Shown here piece after piece: positions 1 through 8,030 of a stretch of 34,862 nucleotides of DNA. How positions within the stretch are numbered: position 1 is the stretch's first letter; each line of letters opens with the position of its first letter. The position numbers and the translations under genes are program-made. This DNA comes from a virus: positions 1 through 34,862 of the IMG/VR virus record IMGVR_UViG_3300035703_000260, one strand, 5' to 3'. The notes under the pieces were generated by a model that saw only the letters and a program-made list of their open reading frames with translations, had not been told where the DNA came from and did not search any database.

Positions 1-117
1 TGGACACTCGTATGGATGATCATATTGAGTGGCATATGAAGAAGGGCAAGTGAATGGGTTGTGTCGCCGGTCAGTACAACATTGTTGCGGATCAGGGTGC
101 GACGTTCTCTCGTAATT
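1..117. repeat. Terminal direct repeat, copy 1 (circular closure)
   Basis: Bases 1-117 are identical to 34746-34862. Bases 1-53 are the 3' end of the gene that begins at 34595 (its stop is 51-53), and bases 54-117 are the start of the next gene. An exact repeat cutting through two genes at arbitrary points is what an assembler leaves when it closes a circle. It is therefore read as an assembly overlap, not a biological terminal repeat. The genome unit is 34,745 bp. Confidence 0.9.
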
Positions 118-407
118 TGCATTGGGAAGATTCGTCGGGGAACCCGATTAATGTCACCGGATATTCCGCTCGTATGCAGGTTCGTGAACGGTTCGTGTCG
201 GCGACGCCGGTGCTTAGTTTGGTGTCACCGACCAACATTGCTTTGGGTGGGAGTTCCGGGACTGTAGTTGTGACTGTGTCAGCAACAGCGATGGCTGGTG
301 TCGCTGCCGGCGATTACGTGTACGACTTGGAGATGGTTGCGAGTAATGGTGTCGTGACGAGGCTTTTGCAGGGGACGTTCAAGGTTCGTCCTGAGGTGAC
401 TCGATGA
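54..407 (+). CDS. Baseplate/tail-associated structural protein (BppU N-terminal-like)
   Basis: This 117-residue protein sits directly upstream of the collagen-like fibre and overlaps it by ATGA. Its opening ([17 protein letters not shown], then a Val-Thr-Gly-Tyr-x-Ala-Arg-Met block) and its end ([14 protein letters not shown]) match a small beta-rich protein commonly found beside phage fibre genes, resembling the N-terminal part of BppU-type baseplate proteins. It has no signal peptide or membrane segment. The ATG at 54 follows the previous stop (51-53) directly, with purine-rich AAGAAGGG at 39-46 as ribosome site. The likely role is attaching the fibre to the tail tip; that role is inferred from position and family resemblance. 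The first 64 bases are repeated at the right end of the window. Confidence 0.7.
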   Translation: MGCVAGQYNIVADQGATFSRNLHWEDSSGNPINVTGYSARMQVRERFVSATPVLSLVSPTNIALGGSSGTVVVTVSATAMAGVAAGDYVYDLEMVASNGVVTRLLQGTFKVRPEVTR

Positions 408-3376
408 GTGTTGACTCCAACGATGAACCGTATGTGGTGGTTGTCGATGAGACCGTCAACACGGTTGTTGTCGAGGATGCGTCGAATACGGTTGTTGTTG
501 AGCAGCTGTCGAATGAGGTGACTGTTGTTGCTCCTGGTGCTGCCGGAGCGCTCGGATATTACGGGGCGTTTTTCTCCGATCAGGATCAGCAGGCCGCAGC
601 GATCAATACTGCGACTGCGATGACGTTGAACAACACAGCTGAGGCGAACGGCATCAGTATTGTTTCGAACTCGAGGATCACGTTCGCCTATCCGGGCACA
701 TATGATCTGCAGTTTTCTGCGCAACTGCATCATCGTGGTGGTGGCGGCAACGGTCTTGAGATCGATATCTGGTTGGCGAAGAATGGTACGCCGGTTGCTG
801 ATTCGGCAACGAAACTGGTGATCCCGAAGAACGAGTATCAGGTTGCAGCATGGGATTTCCTGCTGACAGTCGAGGCCGGCGACTATCTCGAACTCATCTA
901 CCGGGTGACGAACGTCGACATTGTTCTTGAGCATGGTGTCGCTGACGGCGTACCGGTTGACACTCCGTCGTTGATTGTGAACGTGATGCAGGTTATGTAC
1001 ACGCAGGTTGGGCCGCAGGGTGCGACTGGTGCTCAGGGTGCGCAAGGTCCGCAGGGTGCGACCGGTACCGGTGTGACGATTCTCGGTTCGTATGACACCT
1101 ATGCGGAGTTGATTGCTGCTCATCCGACCGGGAATCCTGGTGACGGGTATCTGGTTGCCGGCGACCTGTATGTGTGGAGCGCTGTCAACAACATGTGGGA
1201 AAACGTCGGGAACATTGAAGGCCCGCAAGGACCACAAGGTGCTCAGGGTGCTCAGGGTCCTCAAGGTGCGCAGGGAGCTCAAGGTGGCCAAGGTCCGCAA
1301 GGTATCGCCGGGCCACAAGGATCTACAGGTGCTCAAGGACCTCAAGGTGCGCAGGGACCTCAAGGAGCACAAGGATCGCAGGGGGCTCAAGGTGCAACCG
1401 GGGCGCAGGGTGTTCAGGGTGCGACCGGTGCGCAAGGACCGCAAGGCGATACAGGCCCCCAGGGTGCTCAAGGTGCGACTGGCGCTCAAGGTGTTCAGGG
1501 TGCAACTGGAGCACAGGGACCACAAGGAGATACGGGTTCTCAGGGTGCTCAAGGTTCGACCGGTGCCCAGGGACCACAAGGAGCACAAGGCTCGACCGGA
1601 CCGCAAGGCCCACAAGGTGATACCGGCCCACAAGGTGCTCAAGGAGCAACCGGTGCTCAAGGCGCTCAAGGTGCGACAGGAGCACAAGGGCCTCAAGGCG
1701 ACACGGGTCCGCAGGGAGCGACTGGCGCTCAAGGACCTCAAGGTGCTCAGGGCGCTACCGGCCCTCAAGGACCCCAAGGAGACACTGGCGCTCAAGGCCC
1801 TCAAGGCGCAACTGGTTCTCAGGGTCCTCAAGGAGCTCAGGGTGCGACTGGTCCTCAAGGACCGCAGGGTGACACTGGAGCACAAGGACCACAGGGAGCG
1901 CAAGGAGTCCAAGGCGCTACCGGTGCTCAAGGCCCACAAGGAGCGACTGGTGCCACCGGCCCTCAAGGCCCACAAGGCGATACTGGAGCACAAGGACCGC
2001 AAGGCGCGCAAGGCGCAACTGGTGCGACAGGACCTCAAGGACCACAAGGACCCCAGGGTGATACTGGTGCTCAAGGACCTCAAGGCGCTACCGGGGCACA
2101 AGGCCCACAGGGTGCTCAAGGACCACAGGGCGCTCAAGGTGCACAAGGACCCCAAGGGGCACAGGGAGCTACTGGATCTCAAGGACCACAGGGTGCTCAA
2201 GGCCCGCAGGGTTCAGCTGACTCGGGGACGCTAACCACAAAAGGCGATCTGCTTACTCGTTCTTCGAGTGCGTTGGTTCGTTTGGGTGTCGGCTCGAACG
2301 GGGATGCGCTTCTTGCTGATTCAGGCACTACGGAGGGTTTGCGTTGGCAGGGTCAACAGATCGCCGGCAAGAACAAGATTATTAACGGCAATATGCAGAT
2401 TGCTCAGCGTGGCACATCGTTCACCTCGACTGGCGGCGCGAACAACGACGATACCTACAATCTTGATCGCTGGTATGTGCTGTCGGACGGTAACGACGCC
2501 GTTGATATCACTCAATCTACGGAAGCTCCGACTGGCGGGTTGAACTCGATTGCTTTAGATGTTGAGACGGTCAACAAGAAGTTCGGTATCGCTCAGATCA
2601 TTGAGCAGAAGAACTGTATCGGTTTGATTGGTGAGACGGTCACATTGTCGTTCATGGCAAAAGTGTCCTCGACAACGAAATTGGACAATGTGAAAGCCGC
2701 CATCATCGCCTGGTCTGGTACTGCCGATACGGTGACGTCGGATGTTGTATCAGCGTGGGGTGCTGAGGGGACAAACCCGACATTGGCGTCCAGCCTGACT
2801 TATGAGAACAGTCCGGCAAACCTGAACGTGACGACCTCTTGGGCAAGATACTCGATCACCGCTGCGGTGGATACAGCCTCGACAAAAAACATCATTGTGT
2901 TCATTTGGTCTGATGTGACTGACACAACGCTCGGTGACTTTCTGTATATCACCGATGTGCAGTTAGAATACGGGTCAGTGGCAACACGGTTCACTTCTAA
3001 TTCTGGTACTTTTCAGGCTGAACTCGCGGCATGTCAACGATATTTCTGTAAATCATTTCCGTTAACTGTGATTCCAGCCAATAACGAATCTTCTGGGAGC
3101 ATCGCCGTATTTTTTAATACGACTTTGGGTAACAATTATTCTGAAATAATTACTTATCCAGTACAGATGCGCGCCACACCGTCAATTACTTTGTATAACC
3201 CTGGGAATGGGACTGCGAACTCCTGGATTACATACAACAGCTCTACAATAATTTCAAGTGGAGATACTGGTGTTAGCGCAAACAATATTAACGAATACTC
3301 GTTTAGAGGCTATAAGGCATCTTCGACGACTATTACTTTTGCGGATGCTCAGTGGACGGCAGCGATTGAATTATGA
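404..3376 (+). CDS. Collagen-like tail fibre / receptor-binding protein
   Basis: This 990-residue modular fibre is the most repetitive gene in the genome. Residues 1-45 are Val-rich with imperfect repeats. Residues about 50-205 look like a C1q/TNF-type beta-jellyroll ([13 protein letters not shown] onward). A short Gly-X-Y stretch follows, then a small globular module around residues 225-270 ([20 protein letters not shown]). Residues 273 to about 605 are roughly 110 uninterrupted Gly-X-Y triplets, mostly GPQ, GAQ, GAT and GDT. The C-terminal 385 residues begin [20 protein letters not shown] and contain [17 protein letters not shown], a signature seen in other phage fibre tips. The collagen part should trimerise into a rod and the tip should contact the host. 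The last 400 bases are visibly more AT-rich than the rest, suggesting exchange of the tip. Start ATG 404 overlaps the upstream stop. Confidence 0.88.
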   Translation: MSVDSNDEPYVVVVDETVNTVVVEDASNTVVVEQLSNEVTVVAPGAAGALGYYGAFFSDQDQQAAAINTATAMTLNNTAEANGISIVSNSRITFAYPGTYDLQFSAQLHHRGGGGNGLEIDIWLAKNGTPVADSATKLVIPKNEYQVAAWDFLLTVEAGDYLELIYRVTNVDIVLEHGVADGVPVDTPSLIVNVMQVMYTQVGPQGATGAQGAQGPQGATGTGVTILGSYDTYAELIAAHPTGNPGDGYLVAGDLYVWSAVNNMWENVGNIEGPQGPQGAQGAQGPQGAQGAQGGQGPQGIAGPQGSTGAQGPQGAQGPQGAQGSQGAQGATGAQGVQGATGAQGPQGDTGPQGAQGATGAQGVQGATGAQGPQGDTGSQGAQGSTGAQGPQGAQGSTGPQGPQGDTGPQGAQGATGAQGAQGATGAQGPQGDTGPQGATGAQGPQGAQGATGPQGPQGDTGAQGPQGATGSQGPQGAQGATGPQGPQGDTGAQGPQGAQGVQGATGAQGPQGATGATGPQGPQGDTGAQGPQGAQGATGATGPQGPQGPQGDTGAQGPQGATGAQGPQGAQGPQGAQGAQGPQGAQGATGSQGPQGAQGPQGSADSGTLTTKGDLLTRSSSALVRLGVGSNGDALLADSGTTEGLRWQGQQIAGKNKIINGNMQIAQRGTSFTSTGGANNDDTYNLDRWYVLSDGNDAVDITQSTEAPTGGLNSIALDVETVNKKFGIAQIIEQKNCIGLIGETVTLSFMAKVSSTTKLDNVKAAIIAWSGTADTVTSDVVSAWGAEGTNPTLASSLTYENSPANLNVTTSWARYSITAAVDTASTKNIIVFIWSDVTDTTLGDFLYITDVQLEYGSVATRFTSNSGTFQAELAACQRYFCKSFPLTVIPANNESSGSIAVFFNTTLGNNYSEIITYPVQMRATPSITLYNPGNGTANSWITYNSSTIISSGDTGVSANNINEYSFRGYKASSTTITFADAQWTAAIEL
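1220..2212 (+). repeat. Tandem Gly-X-Y coding repeat
   Basis: About 110 tandem 9-bp units encode the collagen-like rod. Codons are varied (GGT/GGC/GGA, CAA/CAG, GCT/GCG/GCA), so the repeat is stronger in protein than in DNA, which should reduce recombination between units. The low stop-codon density of this repeat creates long spurious reading frames on both strands. Confidence 0.9.
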
Positions 3377-3534
3377 GTACATATAAAATTATTGAAGATC
3401 TATTTTCAAAGAAAATAGTTTTGTTCCACCCTGATATTGGTTTTATTCCCGAAGACGAAGCAAACATGGACTACCAGTCGTATCTTGCGTGGCTTGCTGA
3501 GGGGAACACTCCTGAACCGTGGCAACCTGAATGA
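3373..3534 (+). CDS. Small fibre-adjacent protein
   Basis: This 53-residue protein is fused by an ATGA overlap to the fibre gene and by a second ATGA overlap to the next gene. It ends [17 protein letters not shown], and a Tyr-x-x-Trp-Leu-Ala-Glu-Gly-Asn-x-Pro segment is common in tiny proteins next to phage tail-fibre genes, including fibre-assembly proteins. Its first half is as AT-rich as the fibre tip, so it may have moved together with that tip. A fibre chaperone or accessory role is inferred from position and this motif only. Confidence 0.65.
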   Translation: MSTYKIIEDLFSKKIVLFHPDIGFIPEDEANMDYQSYLAWLAEGNTPEPWQPE

Positions 3535-3641
3535 TCGCGTGTGATTACTGCGGTCGAGAGTACGACCCGATCGCGTCCCGCTGGCTGTGCCCTCATTGCC
3601 ATATGAAGAATCATTGCTGTGAGGGTGCTGCTTGCGAGTAG
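3531..3641 (+). CDS. Tiny zinc-ribbon-like protein
   Basis: This 36-residue reading frame starts at the ATG overlapping the previous stop. It encodes CDYCGREYD, then CPHCH, then HCCEGAACE. Two Cys-x2-Cys pairs spaced about 16 residues apart suggest one structural zinc site, and the Cys-Cys-Glu-Gly-Ala tail recurs in small actinophage proteins as far as I recall. It is too short for most gene callers. Function is unknown. The tight coupling to the fibre genes and the conserved cysteine pattern support it as real. Confidence 0.6.
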   Translation: MIACDYCGREYDPIASRWLCPHCHMKNHCCEGAACE

Positions 3642-3650
3642 TCTGCCGAC

Positions 3651-4424
3651 ATGATCTCGGTTGTCACTTGCACCTATAACACTCCGCATGATGTGCTCGC
3701 TCGAACCTGGGCCAGCCTAAAAGCTCAAACCTATCAAGACTGGGAATGGGTCATTATTGACGATTCACCGGGCTGGGATACGTGGAGGCAGATGTACGGT
3801 TTCTGCGCTGACGAGCGGTTCAAAGCGAGGATTTATCGTGCGCATGTGCCTTCGGGCGGGAATATCGGTCAGGTGAAACATGATGCGTTCATGCTCGCCT
3901 ACGGTGACATTCTTGTTGAGCTTGATCATGATGACGAGTTGGTTCCGACCGCGCTCGAGGTGATCGCTCAGGAGTTCCAGGCTGGCGCAGAGTTCGTGTA
4001 TTCGGACTGGTGTGAGATCCTTCCGGACGGGCAGTCGGGTCGTTACCCGGAAGGGTGGGCTTTCGGGTATGGGGGCGAGTATTGGGCTGATGATTTGCAG
4101 TTGTGGGTGATGAAAGCGCCAACGATCAATCGCACGACGTTGAGCCATATTGTGTCTGCGCCGAATCATGTTCGAGCCTGGTCGGCTGACCTGTATCGGC
4201 GTATCGGCGGTCACAACATCAATTTGAGCATCGCTGACGATTACGAACTGGTGGTTCGGACAGCGTTGGAAACAGATCTTGTGCATATACCGAAAATGCT
4301 GTATAAACAGCATATTGGTAGTCATACGGCTCAAAGGCAAAGAAATGCGCTCATTCAGGCTTTGGTGAGGAAGATCAGCGACGAATACTCGGAGCGGCTG
4401 GACGCAAAGTTCGGTTCTTTGTAA
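3651..4424 (+). CDS. Family 2 glycosyltransferase
   Basis: This 257-residue GT-A-fold glycosyltransferase begins MISVVTCTYNTPHDVLART, the classical GT2 N-terminal beta strand and nucleotide-binding start. It continues with WVIIDDSPGWDTW and has the metal-binding acidic cluster ELDHDDE at residues 90-96, followed by an acceptor-domain segment (FVYSDW). No membrane segment is visible, so it should be soluble and use a host sugar nucleotide. It lies 3' of the fibre genes and apart from the other glycosyltransferases at 24-27 kb. Fibre or other tail proteins are the natural candidate acceptors, though that is inference. Ten bases separate it from the upstream stop, with only a weak ribosome site. 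Confidence 0.85.
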   Translation: MISVVTCTYNTPHDVLARTWASLKAQTYQDWEWVIIDDSPGWDTWRQMYGFCADERFKARIYRAHVPSGGNIGQVKHDAFMLAYGDILVELDHDDELVPTALEVIAQEFQAGAEFVYSDWCEILPDGQSGRYPEGWAFGYGGEYWADDLQLWVMKAPTINRTTLSHIVSAPNHVRAWSADLYRRIGGHNINLSIADDYELVVRTALETDLVHIPKMLYKQHIGSHTAQRQRNALIQALVRKISDEYSERLDAKFGSL

Positions 4425-4471
4425 TCGTCTGCCCGGTTAGGCTTCCCGGTGAGGACTAACGGAGGGTGATC

Positions 4472-4705
4472 ATGGGTCTTTTGGATGAGATCGCGACCGT
4501 CAATCAGGGTGTGACAGTCTGCAAGTTCGGTCGATGGTTCGAGGCGCAAGACGCGAAATATCAGGTCGAGTTAGCGGATGCGCTCAATTCTGAATTTCCA
4601 ACGAACACGATCTGGCGGGTTCTGATCAGTAAGCATGGGCGTTTCGTGTCTGCTCAAGCGTTCGCGAAACATCGTCATCAAAGGTGTGCCTGTGTCTCTT
4701 CGTGA
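4472..4705 (+). CDS. Small putative helix-turn-helix protein
   Basis: This 77-residue protein starts MGLLDEIATVNQG, contains FGRWFEAQDAKYQVEL and NTIWRVLISKHG, and ends HRHQRCACVSS. This arrangement resembles small actinophage proteins with a winged-helix or HTH-like centre and a Cys-x-Cys tail. The ATG at 4472 is preferred over GTG 4466 because GGAGGG (4461-4466) lies five bases before it. The gene overlaps the start of the metallophosphoesterase. It could be a regulator or DNA-binding adaptor; the family assignment is by resemblance only. Confidence 0.6.
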   Translation: MGLLDEIATVNQGVTVCKFGRWFEAQDAKYQVELADALNSEFPTNTIWRVLISKHGRFVSAQAFAKHRHQRCACVSS

Positions 4706-5753
4706 CGAACTCGAGCATCAGTCTGATCGTGCCCAGTTGGAGTTGGTGAAGGTTCGCCGGCAACGGGACAGCCTGCAGGGTGAGGTGTTGCAGCTCACGG
4801 AGAAGGTTGCTGATCTTGAGCGCACGTTGGGTTTCGTGGATCAGGTGCAGGATTCGTTTCTTGAGCCTCCATCGTGGTTGAGCCCGAAGCAGTCCAATAA
4901 GAAGAAGCATGCGACGCTGACCCTTCTGTTGAGCGACACGCATTTTGATGAGGTTGTGCTACCTGAAGAGGTTGGTGGCCTGAACAAATATGATCGGCAT
5001 ATCGCTGAGTTCCGGTTGAAACTGTGGGCTGAGAATGCGATCAAAATGGCACGCCACTATCTGTCAGGCGTCACCTACGACGGGGTTGTTGTCATGTTGG
5101 GTGGCGACATTTTTTCCGGTGACATCCATGAGGAGTTAGCACAGACGAACGAGGACACGATGCTCGGTTCGTTGCTGCACTGGTCGGAACAGATTTGTGC
5201 GGCGCTGCTGATGTTTGCTGACGAGTTCGGGAAGGTGCATGTTCCGTGTGTTGTCGGGAACCATGGTCGCATGTCGAGGAAGCCGAGAATGAAGTTGCGT
5301 GCCCGCACCAACTTTGACTGGCTGCTCGGCAAGATGATTGAACGTCATCTGGGTCATGACAAGCGGTTCACGTTTCAGATCAGTGAGAACGCTGACACGA
5401 TGGTGCAGATCTATCAGCATGGGCATCTGCTCACTCACGGTGATCAGGTCAGCGGTGGTGGCGGTATCGGTGGTATCTGGCCGCCGATTATGCGGATGCG
5501 AGCAAGGAAAGCTCAGCGGGCGATGGACATCGGCCAGCCGTTCGAGACACTGTGGATGGGACATTGGCATCAGTACATCTCCACCCCATACATGATCGTC
5601 AACGGTTCCACGAAAGGTTTGGATGAGTACGCATGGCTGAACAACTTCGGTTTCGAGGTGCCGCAGCAGGCTTTGGCGATCGTCACCCCGGAGCACAACA
5701 TCACAATTCAAGCGCCAATTTTTTGTCAGGATAAGGCTCGTGAACGTTGGTAG
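4692..5753 (+). CDS. Calcineurin-like metallophosphoesterase with N-terminal coiled coil
   Basis: Five metallophosphoesterase motifs are intact: SDTH (residues 81-84), GGD (137-139), GNHGR (189-193), THGD (248-251) and GHWH (290-293). These supply the two-metal site of the calcineurin-like/Mre11-like fold. Residues about 1-45 (SLRDELEHQSDRAQLELVK onward) form a heptad-like coiled coil. The protein is 353 residues from GTG 4692, which has AAAGG seven bases upstream. A longer start at ATG 4635 would overlap the previous gene more and lacks a ribosome site. Similar phage proteins are annotated as phosphoesterases or DNA-repair nucleases; the substrate cannot be told from sequence. Confidence 0.8.
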   Translation: MSLRDELEHQSDRAQLELVKVRRQRDSLQGEVLQLTEKVADLERTLGFVDQVQDSFLEPPSWLSPKQSNKKKHATLTLLLSDTHFDEVVLPEEVGGLNKYDRHIAEFRLKLWAENAIKMARHYLSGVTYDGVVVMLGGDIFSGDIHEELAQTNEDTMLGSLLHWSEQICAALLMFADEFGKVHVPCVVGNHGRMSRKPRMKLRARTNFDWLLGKMIERHLGHDKRFTFQISENADTMVQIYQHGHLLTHGDQVSGGGGIGGIWPPIMRMRARKAQRAMDIGQPFETLWMGHWHQYISTPYMIVNGSTKGLDEYAWLNNFGFEVPQQALAIVTPEHNITIQAPIFCQDKARERW

Positions 5754-5754
5754 T

Positions 5755-6279
5755 ATGGTGATTATGGAACAACAAGAAACAAAAGAAGAACGTAAGAAAA
5801 GAAAAGCTCGCGAAGCGTCTAAACGATGGCGAGAAAAAAATAGGACATATCACCAGCAATATCAGAGGATGTATGCAAAACGAATTGAATATCCAATGTG
5901 TCCTTTTTGCGGTAAAAAAATGGGCAAGATGACCGCCAAAAGATGTATCAAATGCCATGTTGGTGAAAGTCATTCGGCGTGGAAGGGCGGCAAATGGAAG
6001 ACCACGCAAGGTTATGTAAAAGTGCTTGTTCCAGAAGGAACACCAGGAAGGAACAAGAGTCGCTACATTCTTGAACATCGTCTTGTTATGCAGAATCATC
6101 TTGGTCGGGAATTGTTTCCTGGTGAAACTGTTCATCACATAAACGGCATTCGTGACGACAACCGTATTGAAAATTTAGAGTTATGGGTTTCACGTCAACC
6201 AGCAGGTCAACGTGTGGATCAACTTGTCCAATGGGCAAAAGAAATTTTGGCGACATACGAAAAATTGGAAGATAATTAA
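5755..6279 (+). CDS. HNH endonuclease (free-standing, homing-type)
   Basis: The N-terminal quarter is very Lys/Arg-rich (KEERKKRKAREASKRWREK). A Cys-x2-Cys pair (MCPFCGKK) and a second (CIKCH) form a probable zinc ribbon. The HNH core follows: EHRLVMQNHLGRELFPGE, then VHHINGIRDDNRIENLEL. This is the pattern of free-standing phage HNH homing enzymes that nick DNA next to their insertion site. The gene is visibly more A-rich than its neighbours, indicating separate ancestry. Starts at GTG 5740 and ATG 5764 are also possible; ATG 5755 lies just after the upstream stop. Confidence 0.82.
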   Translation: MVIMEQQETKEERKKRKAREASKRWREKNRTYHQQYQRMYAKRIEYPMCPFCGKKMGKMTAKRCIKCHVGESHSAWKGGKWKTTQGYVKVLVPEGTPGRNKSRYILEHRLVMQNHLGRELFPGETVHHINGIRDDNRIENLELWVSRQPAGQRVDQLVQWAKEILATYEKLEDN

Positions 6280-6281
6280 CA

Positions 6282-6530
6282 ATGCCTGATTATGAGCCGG
6301 TTGAGGCAGCACATCTCTGGCCACAAGCCCTGTTTGATCAGTGGCCTGACACCGTCCCGATGCATGGGATCACGATCCTTGATGCGCTGCGGCCTGAAGG
6401 CAACCGGGCCGTCCATGTTGTTCATGACACCGGTGCGCCAGTCTGGGTTCTTGTCGGGCTTCTCAAATGTGTTCTGGCTGATCTCGAGGCCCGCTGGATC
6501 GGAGAAGGATATGAAGACAGTGACGTTTGA
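6282..6530 (+). CDS. Hypothetical protein
   Basis: This 82-residue acidic protein begins two bases after the HNH stop and overlaps the next gene by 20 bases. I do not recognise the family. It contains VHVVHDTGAPVWVLVGLLKC followed by a short helix, and has no signal peptide or clear membrane span. Base composition returns here to that of the phage, so it belongs to the pre-insertion backbone around the HNH gene. Confidence 0.55.
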   Translation: MPDYEPVEAAHLWPQALFDQWPDTVPMHGITILDALRPEGNRAVHVVHDTGAPVWVLVGLLKCVLADLEARWIGEGYEDSDV

Positions 6531-6783
6531 ATATGTGACTGTCCTGTGGTGTGATGCTCATGCTGTCACCGACACCTGGACGTTGATTGATGAGCTCGAT
6601 AAAACTGAATGTCTTGTGGAGTCGGCAGGGTTTCTGATTCGGGATGGGAAACCCGGACATATCGTTTTGGCTCAAAGTATGATTTCTGATGAAGAAACTG
6701 TGGATAGTGTGCTCGCAATCCCTGTTGGGATGGTGCGCAATATTCACAGTTTGAGTCGTGGGGAAGCGATTCCTCACTTATAA
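6511..6783 (+). CDS. Conserved phage hypothetical protein
   Basis: The 90-residue product starts MKTVTFEYVTVLWCDAHAVT and ends IPVGMVRNIHSLSRGEAIPH. Segments such as LWCDAH, GFLIRDGKPGHIVLAQS and IPVGMVR resemble a small protein shared by many actinophages, with no known role. The start at ATG 6511 is set by GGAGAAGG at 6501-6508. It is the last gene before the probable transcription boundary at 6784-6913. Confidence 0.68.
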   Translation: MKTVTFEYVTVLWCDAHAVTDTWTLIDELDKTECLVESAGFLIRDGKPGHIVLAQSMISDEETVDSVLAIPVGMVRNIHSLSRGEAIPHL

Positions 6784-6814
6784 ACCTCACCTTGTTGCTG
6801 CCGGTGTAGGCGTC

Positions 6815-6849
6815 CAGCCCTGATCGCTCCCCTCCGGCGGTTAGGGCTG
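6815..6849 (+). terminator. Possible hairpin terminator
   Basis: CAGCCCT at 6815-6821 pairs with AGGGCTG at 6843-6849 around a 21-base loop. It lies 32 bases past the stop at 6783 and just before a promoter-like sequence. There is no clear U-tract, so termination would be weak or Rho-assisted; an RNA control element is equally possible. Confidence 0.3.
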
Positions 6850-6863
6850 TTGACGTTAAAGAC

Positions 6864-6892
6864 TTGCATCATCCGAGCAGGCTGGTTAGGGT
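6864..6892 (+). promoter_or_regulatory. Putative sigma-70-type promoter
   Basis: TTGCAT (6864-6869) and TAGGGT (6887-6892) are separated by exactly 17 bases. TAnnnT -10 elements are typical of actinobacterial housekeeping promoters. It stands 21 bases before the first start codon (6914), in one of the few real gaps of the genome. It would drive the small-protein, lysozyme and recombination genes. Confidence 0.42.
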
Positions 6893-6913
6893 GGCAGGCG
6901 TGGAGGGAGAACC

Positions 6914-7012
6914 ATGCTTGTAGATACTGTTCTTGTGTACGCCATCCTCGGTGCTTTCACGGCGCTCTGGATCTTCGATTTCTGGGTTGCAGGTCGTTCC
7001 GATGATGAATGA
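6914..7012 (+). CDS. Small single-pass membrane protein
   Basis: This 32-residue frame has one of the best ribosome sites in the window (GGAGGGAG at 6902-6909, four bases before ATG 6914). It encodes a single hydrophobic span (TVLVYAILGAFTALWIFDFW) followed by a short charged tail (AGRSDDE). It overlaps the next gene. A holin-like or membrane accessory role is possible, given the lytic enzyme that follows, but is only inferred. Confidence 0.6.
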   Translation: MLVDTVLVYAILGAFTALWIFDFWVAGRSDDE

Positions 7013-7160
7013 CCGCCCTGTGAAATGTGTGAGCTGCCAACTCACCTTCCTATCCGTGAACGTCTATCTGCATCCGACCCATCGTTGTGTGCGGTCGAGG
7101 CACCCTTCAGCGCGACATCTGAAGCTGATGCAGACAGACGGAGAGAAAGGATCATCATGA
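7002..7160 (+). CDS. Small zinc-binding-type hypothetical protein
   Basis: The 52-residue product (ATG 7002, or 7005) contains CVSC and HPTHRC, a Cys2-His-Cys-like pattern that could hold zinc. It overlaps the upstream membrane protein and ends in an ATGA overlap with the lytic enzyme, so it is probably translated by coupling. Its own ribosome site is weak. Function is unknown. Confidence 0.5.
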   Translation: MMNDRPVKCVSCQLTFLSVNVYLHPTHRCVRSRHPSARHLKLMQTDGEKGSS

Positions 7161-7639
7161 TTGGTTCGTTGATGACATCAGCAATATTGAGTTTGATTCC
7201 ATTCCCGATCGCCGAGGAAAGCGAACTGCCGGCAGAGCCTGTCTACGAGTCATACCCGTATTTGGGGACTGTGGAGATGGATGCAGCGTTCCTCGAGATC
7301 ATCTTGAAAGATGGTTGTCCGCAGTGGATGGGGACAGCGTTGACGGCCGGCTGGCAACCACAGGATCTTCCACGCTTGTCGAGGATCATGTTTCGGGAGT
7401 CACGCTGTCTGCCGGACGCATGCGGGGAAACAGACTCACCTCAATACCGGAAATGCCGGGATTGGGGTCTGATGCAAATCAACGACTACTCATGGAAACG
7501 AATCATTCGTGGCATGGGGTTGAGCATGGAGCAGATGCATGATCCGTATTGGAATCTGTGGTTTGCTCGCTGGCTGTTCGAGTACAGCCTGGATCGCAAT
7601 GGTGACGGTTGGGTTCCTTGGAAGTTCCCGGCACATTGA
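7157..7639 (+). CDS. SLT/lysozyme-fold transglycosylase, probably exported
   Basis: This 160-residue protein starts MIGSLMTSAILSLIPFPIAE, a possible signal or anchor sequence. A lysozyme-like domain follows: FRESRC carries the candidate catalytic Glu81, then a Cys-rich loop, then WGLMQIND, the glycine-loop signature of soluble lytic transglycosylases, and a C-terminal WVPWKFP. It should cleave the peptidoglycan glycan strand. It lies far from the lysis cassette at 33-34.8 kb, so it may act in egress with a different timing or as a virion-associated enzyme. GAGAAAGG at 7143-7150 supports the ATG at 7157. Confidence 0.75.
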   Translation: MIGSLMTSAILSLIPFPIAEESELPAEPVYESYPYLGTVEMDAAFLEIILKDGCPQWMGTALTAGWQPQDLPRLSRIMFRESRCLPDACGETDSPQYRKCRDWGLMQINDYSWKRIIRGMGLSMEQMHDPYWNLWFARWLFEYSLDRNGDGWVPWKFPAH

Positions 7640-7689
7640 CACACCCTGCCGGTAGAACATCGGCAACAAACAAACCCTGGAGGGCAAAA

Positions 7690-8028
7690 ATGATTACTGC
7701 TTATATGACTCGCAATTGGCAATGCACCATGCAAGCCGACGATTCCATTGTCGAGTTCTTGTTTGACCACATTAAGAAAGAAATGATTGTGGCTCGCAAA
7801 AACTCTGATGGAACTGAAATTGTGTCAGCAACGGAAACATGGGACTGTGAAACGAATTCAGTTTGGGACGTCAAATTTGCTGACGGAACAATGATTCTGT
7901 TTCTTTGGTATGCCGGTGAATCATGCAAAGTGATGCACCGTCTACCTGGCGACATGTTCTTTCATCACAGTTACTACTGCCCAGAAATCACTCCGTTCCC
8001 CTCGCTTCTCAAGAATTGCGAGGTCTGA
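7690..8028 (+). CDS. Hypothetical protein
   Basis: This 112-residue protein is rich in beta-strand-like segments and aromatic residues (MITAYMTRNWQC, VWDVKFADGTMILFLWYAG). It has several cysteines but no recognisable motif or membrane span. GGAGGG at 7679-7684 gives a strong start at ATG 7690. It is slightly AT-rich compared with the exonuclease that follows three bases later. I do not recognise it. Confidence 0.6.
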   Translation: MITAYMTRNWQCTMQADDSIVEFLFDHIKKEMIVARKNSDGTEIVSATETWDCETNSVWDVKFADGTMILFLWYAGESCKVMHRLPGDMFFHHSYYCPEITPFPSLLKNCEV

Positions 8029-8030
8029 TC

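Noticed and set aside
314-2200. 628-codon open frame on the - strand across the fibre gene
   Set aside because: It is the shadow of the Gly-X-Y repeat, which lacks stop codons in several frames. The translation is Ser/Leu/Arg-rich nonsense with no ribosome site.
1113-2234. 373-codon second + frame inside the fibre gene
   Set aside because: Also a repeat shadow. The composition is Lys/Leu/Val/Arg only, and the real frame has clear domains on both sides.
4415-4443. TTCTTT and TAGGCT with 17-base spacing as a promoter
   Set aside because: The -35 is poor and overlaps the end of the glycosyltransferase gene. Only the -10-like word is suggestive.
4466-4705. Possible frameshift joining the small HTH-like gene to the metallophosphoesterase
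   Set aside because: Both proteins have plausible own starts and ends, and the Cys-x-Cys tail of the first suits its family. No slippery site is seen.
7636-7658. Perfect TTGACA followed by TAGAAC before the 7690 gene
   Set aside because: The spacing is only 11 bases, too short for a promoter, and TTGACA overlaps the stop codon of the lytic enzyme.
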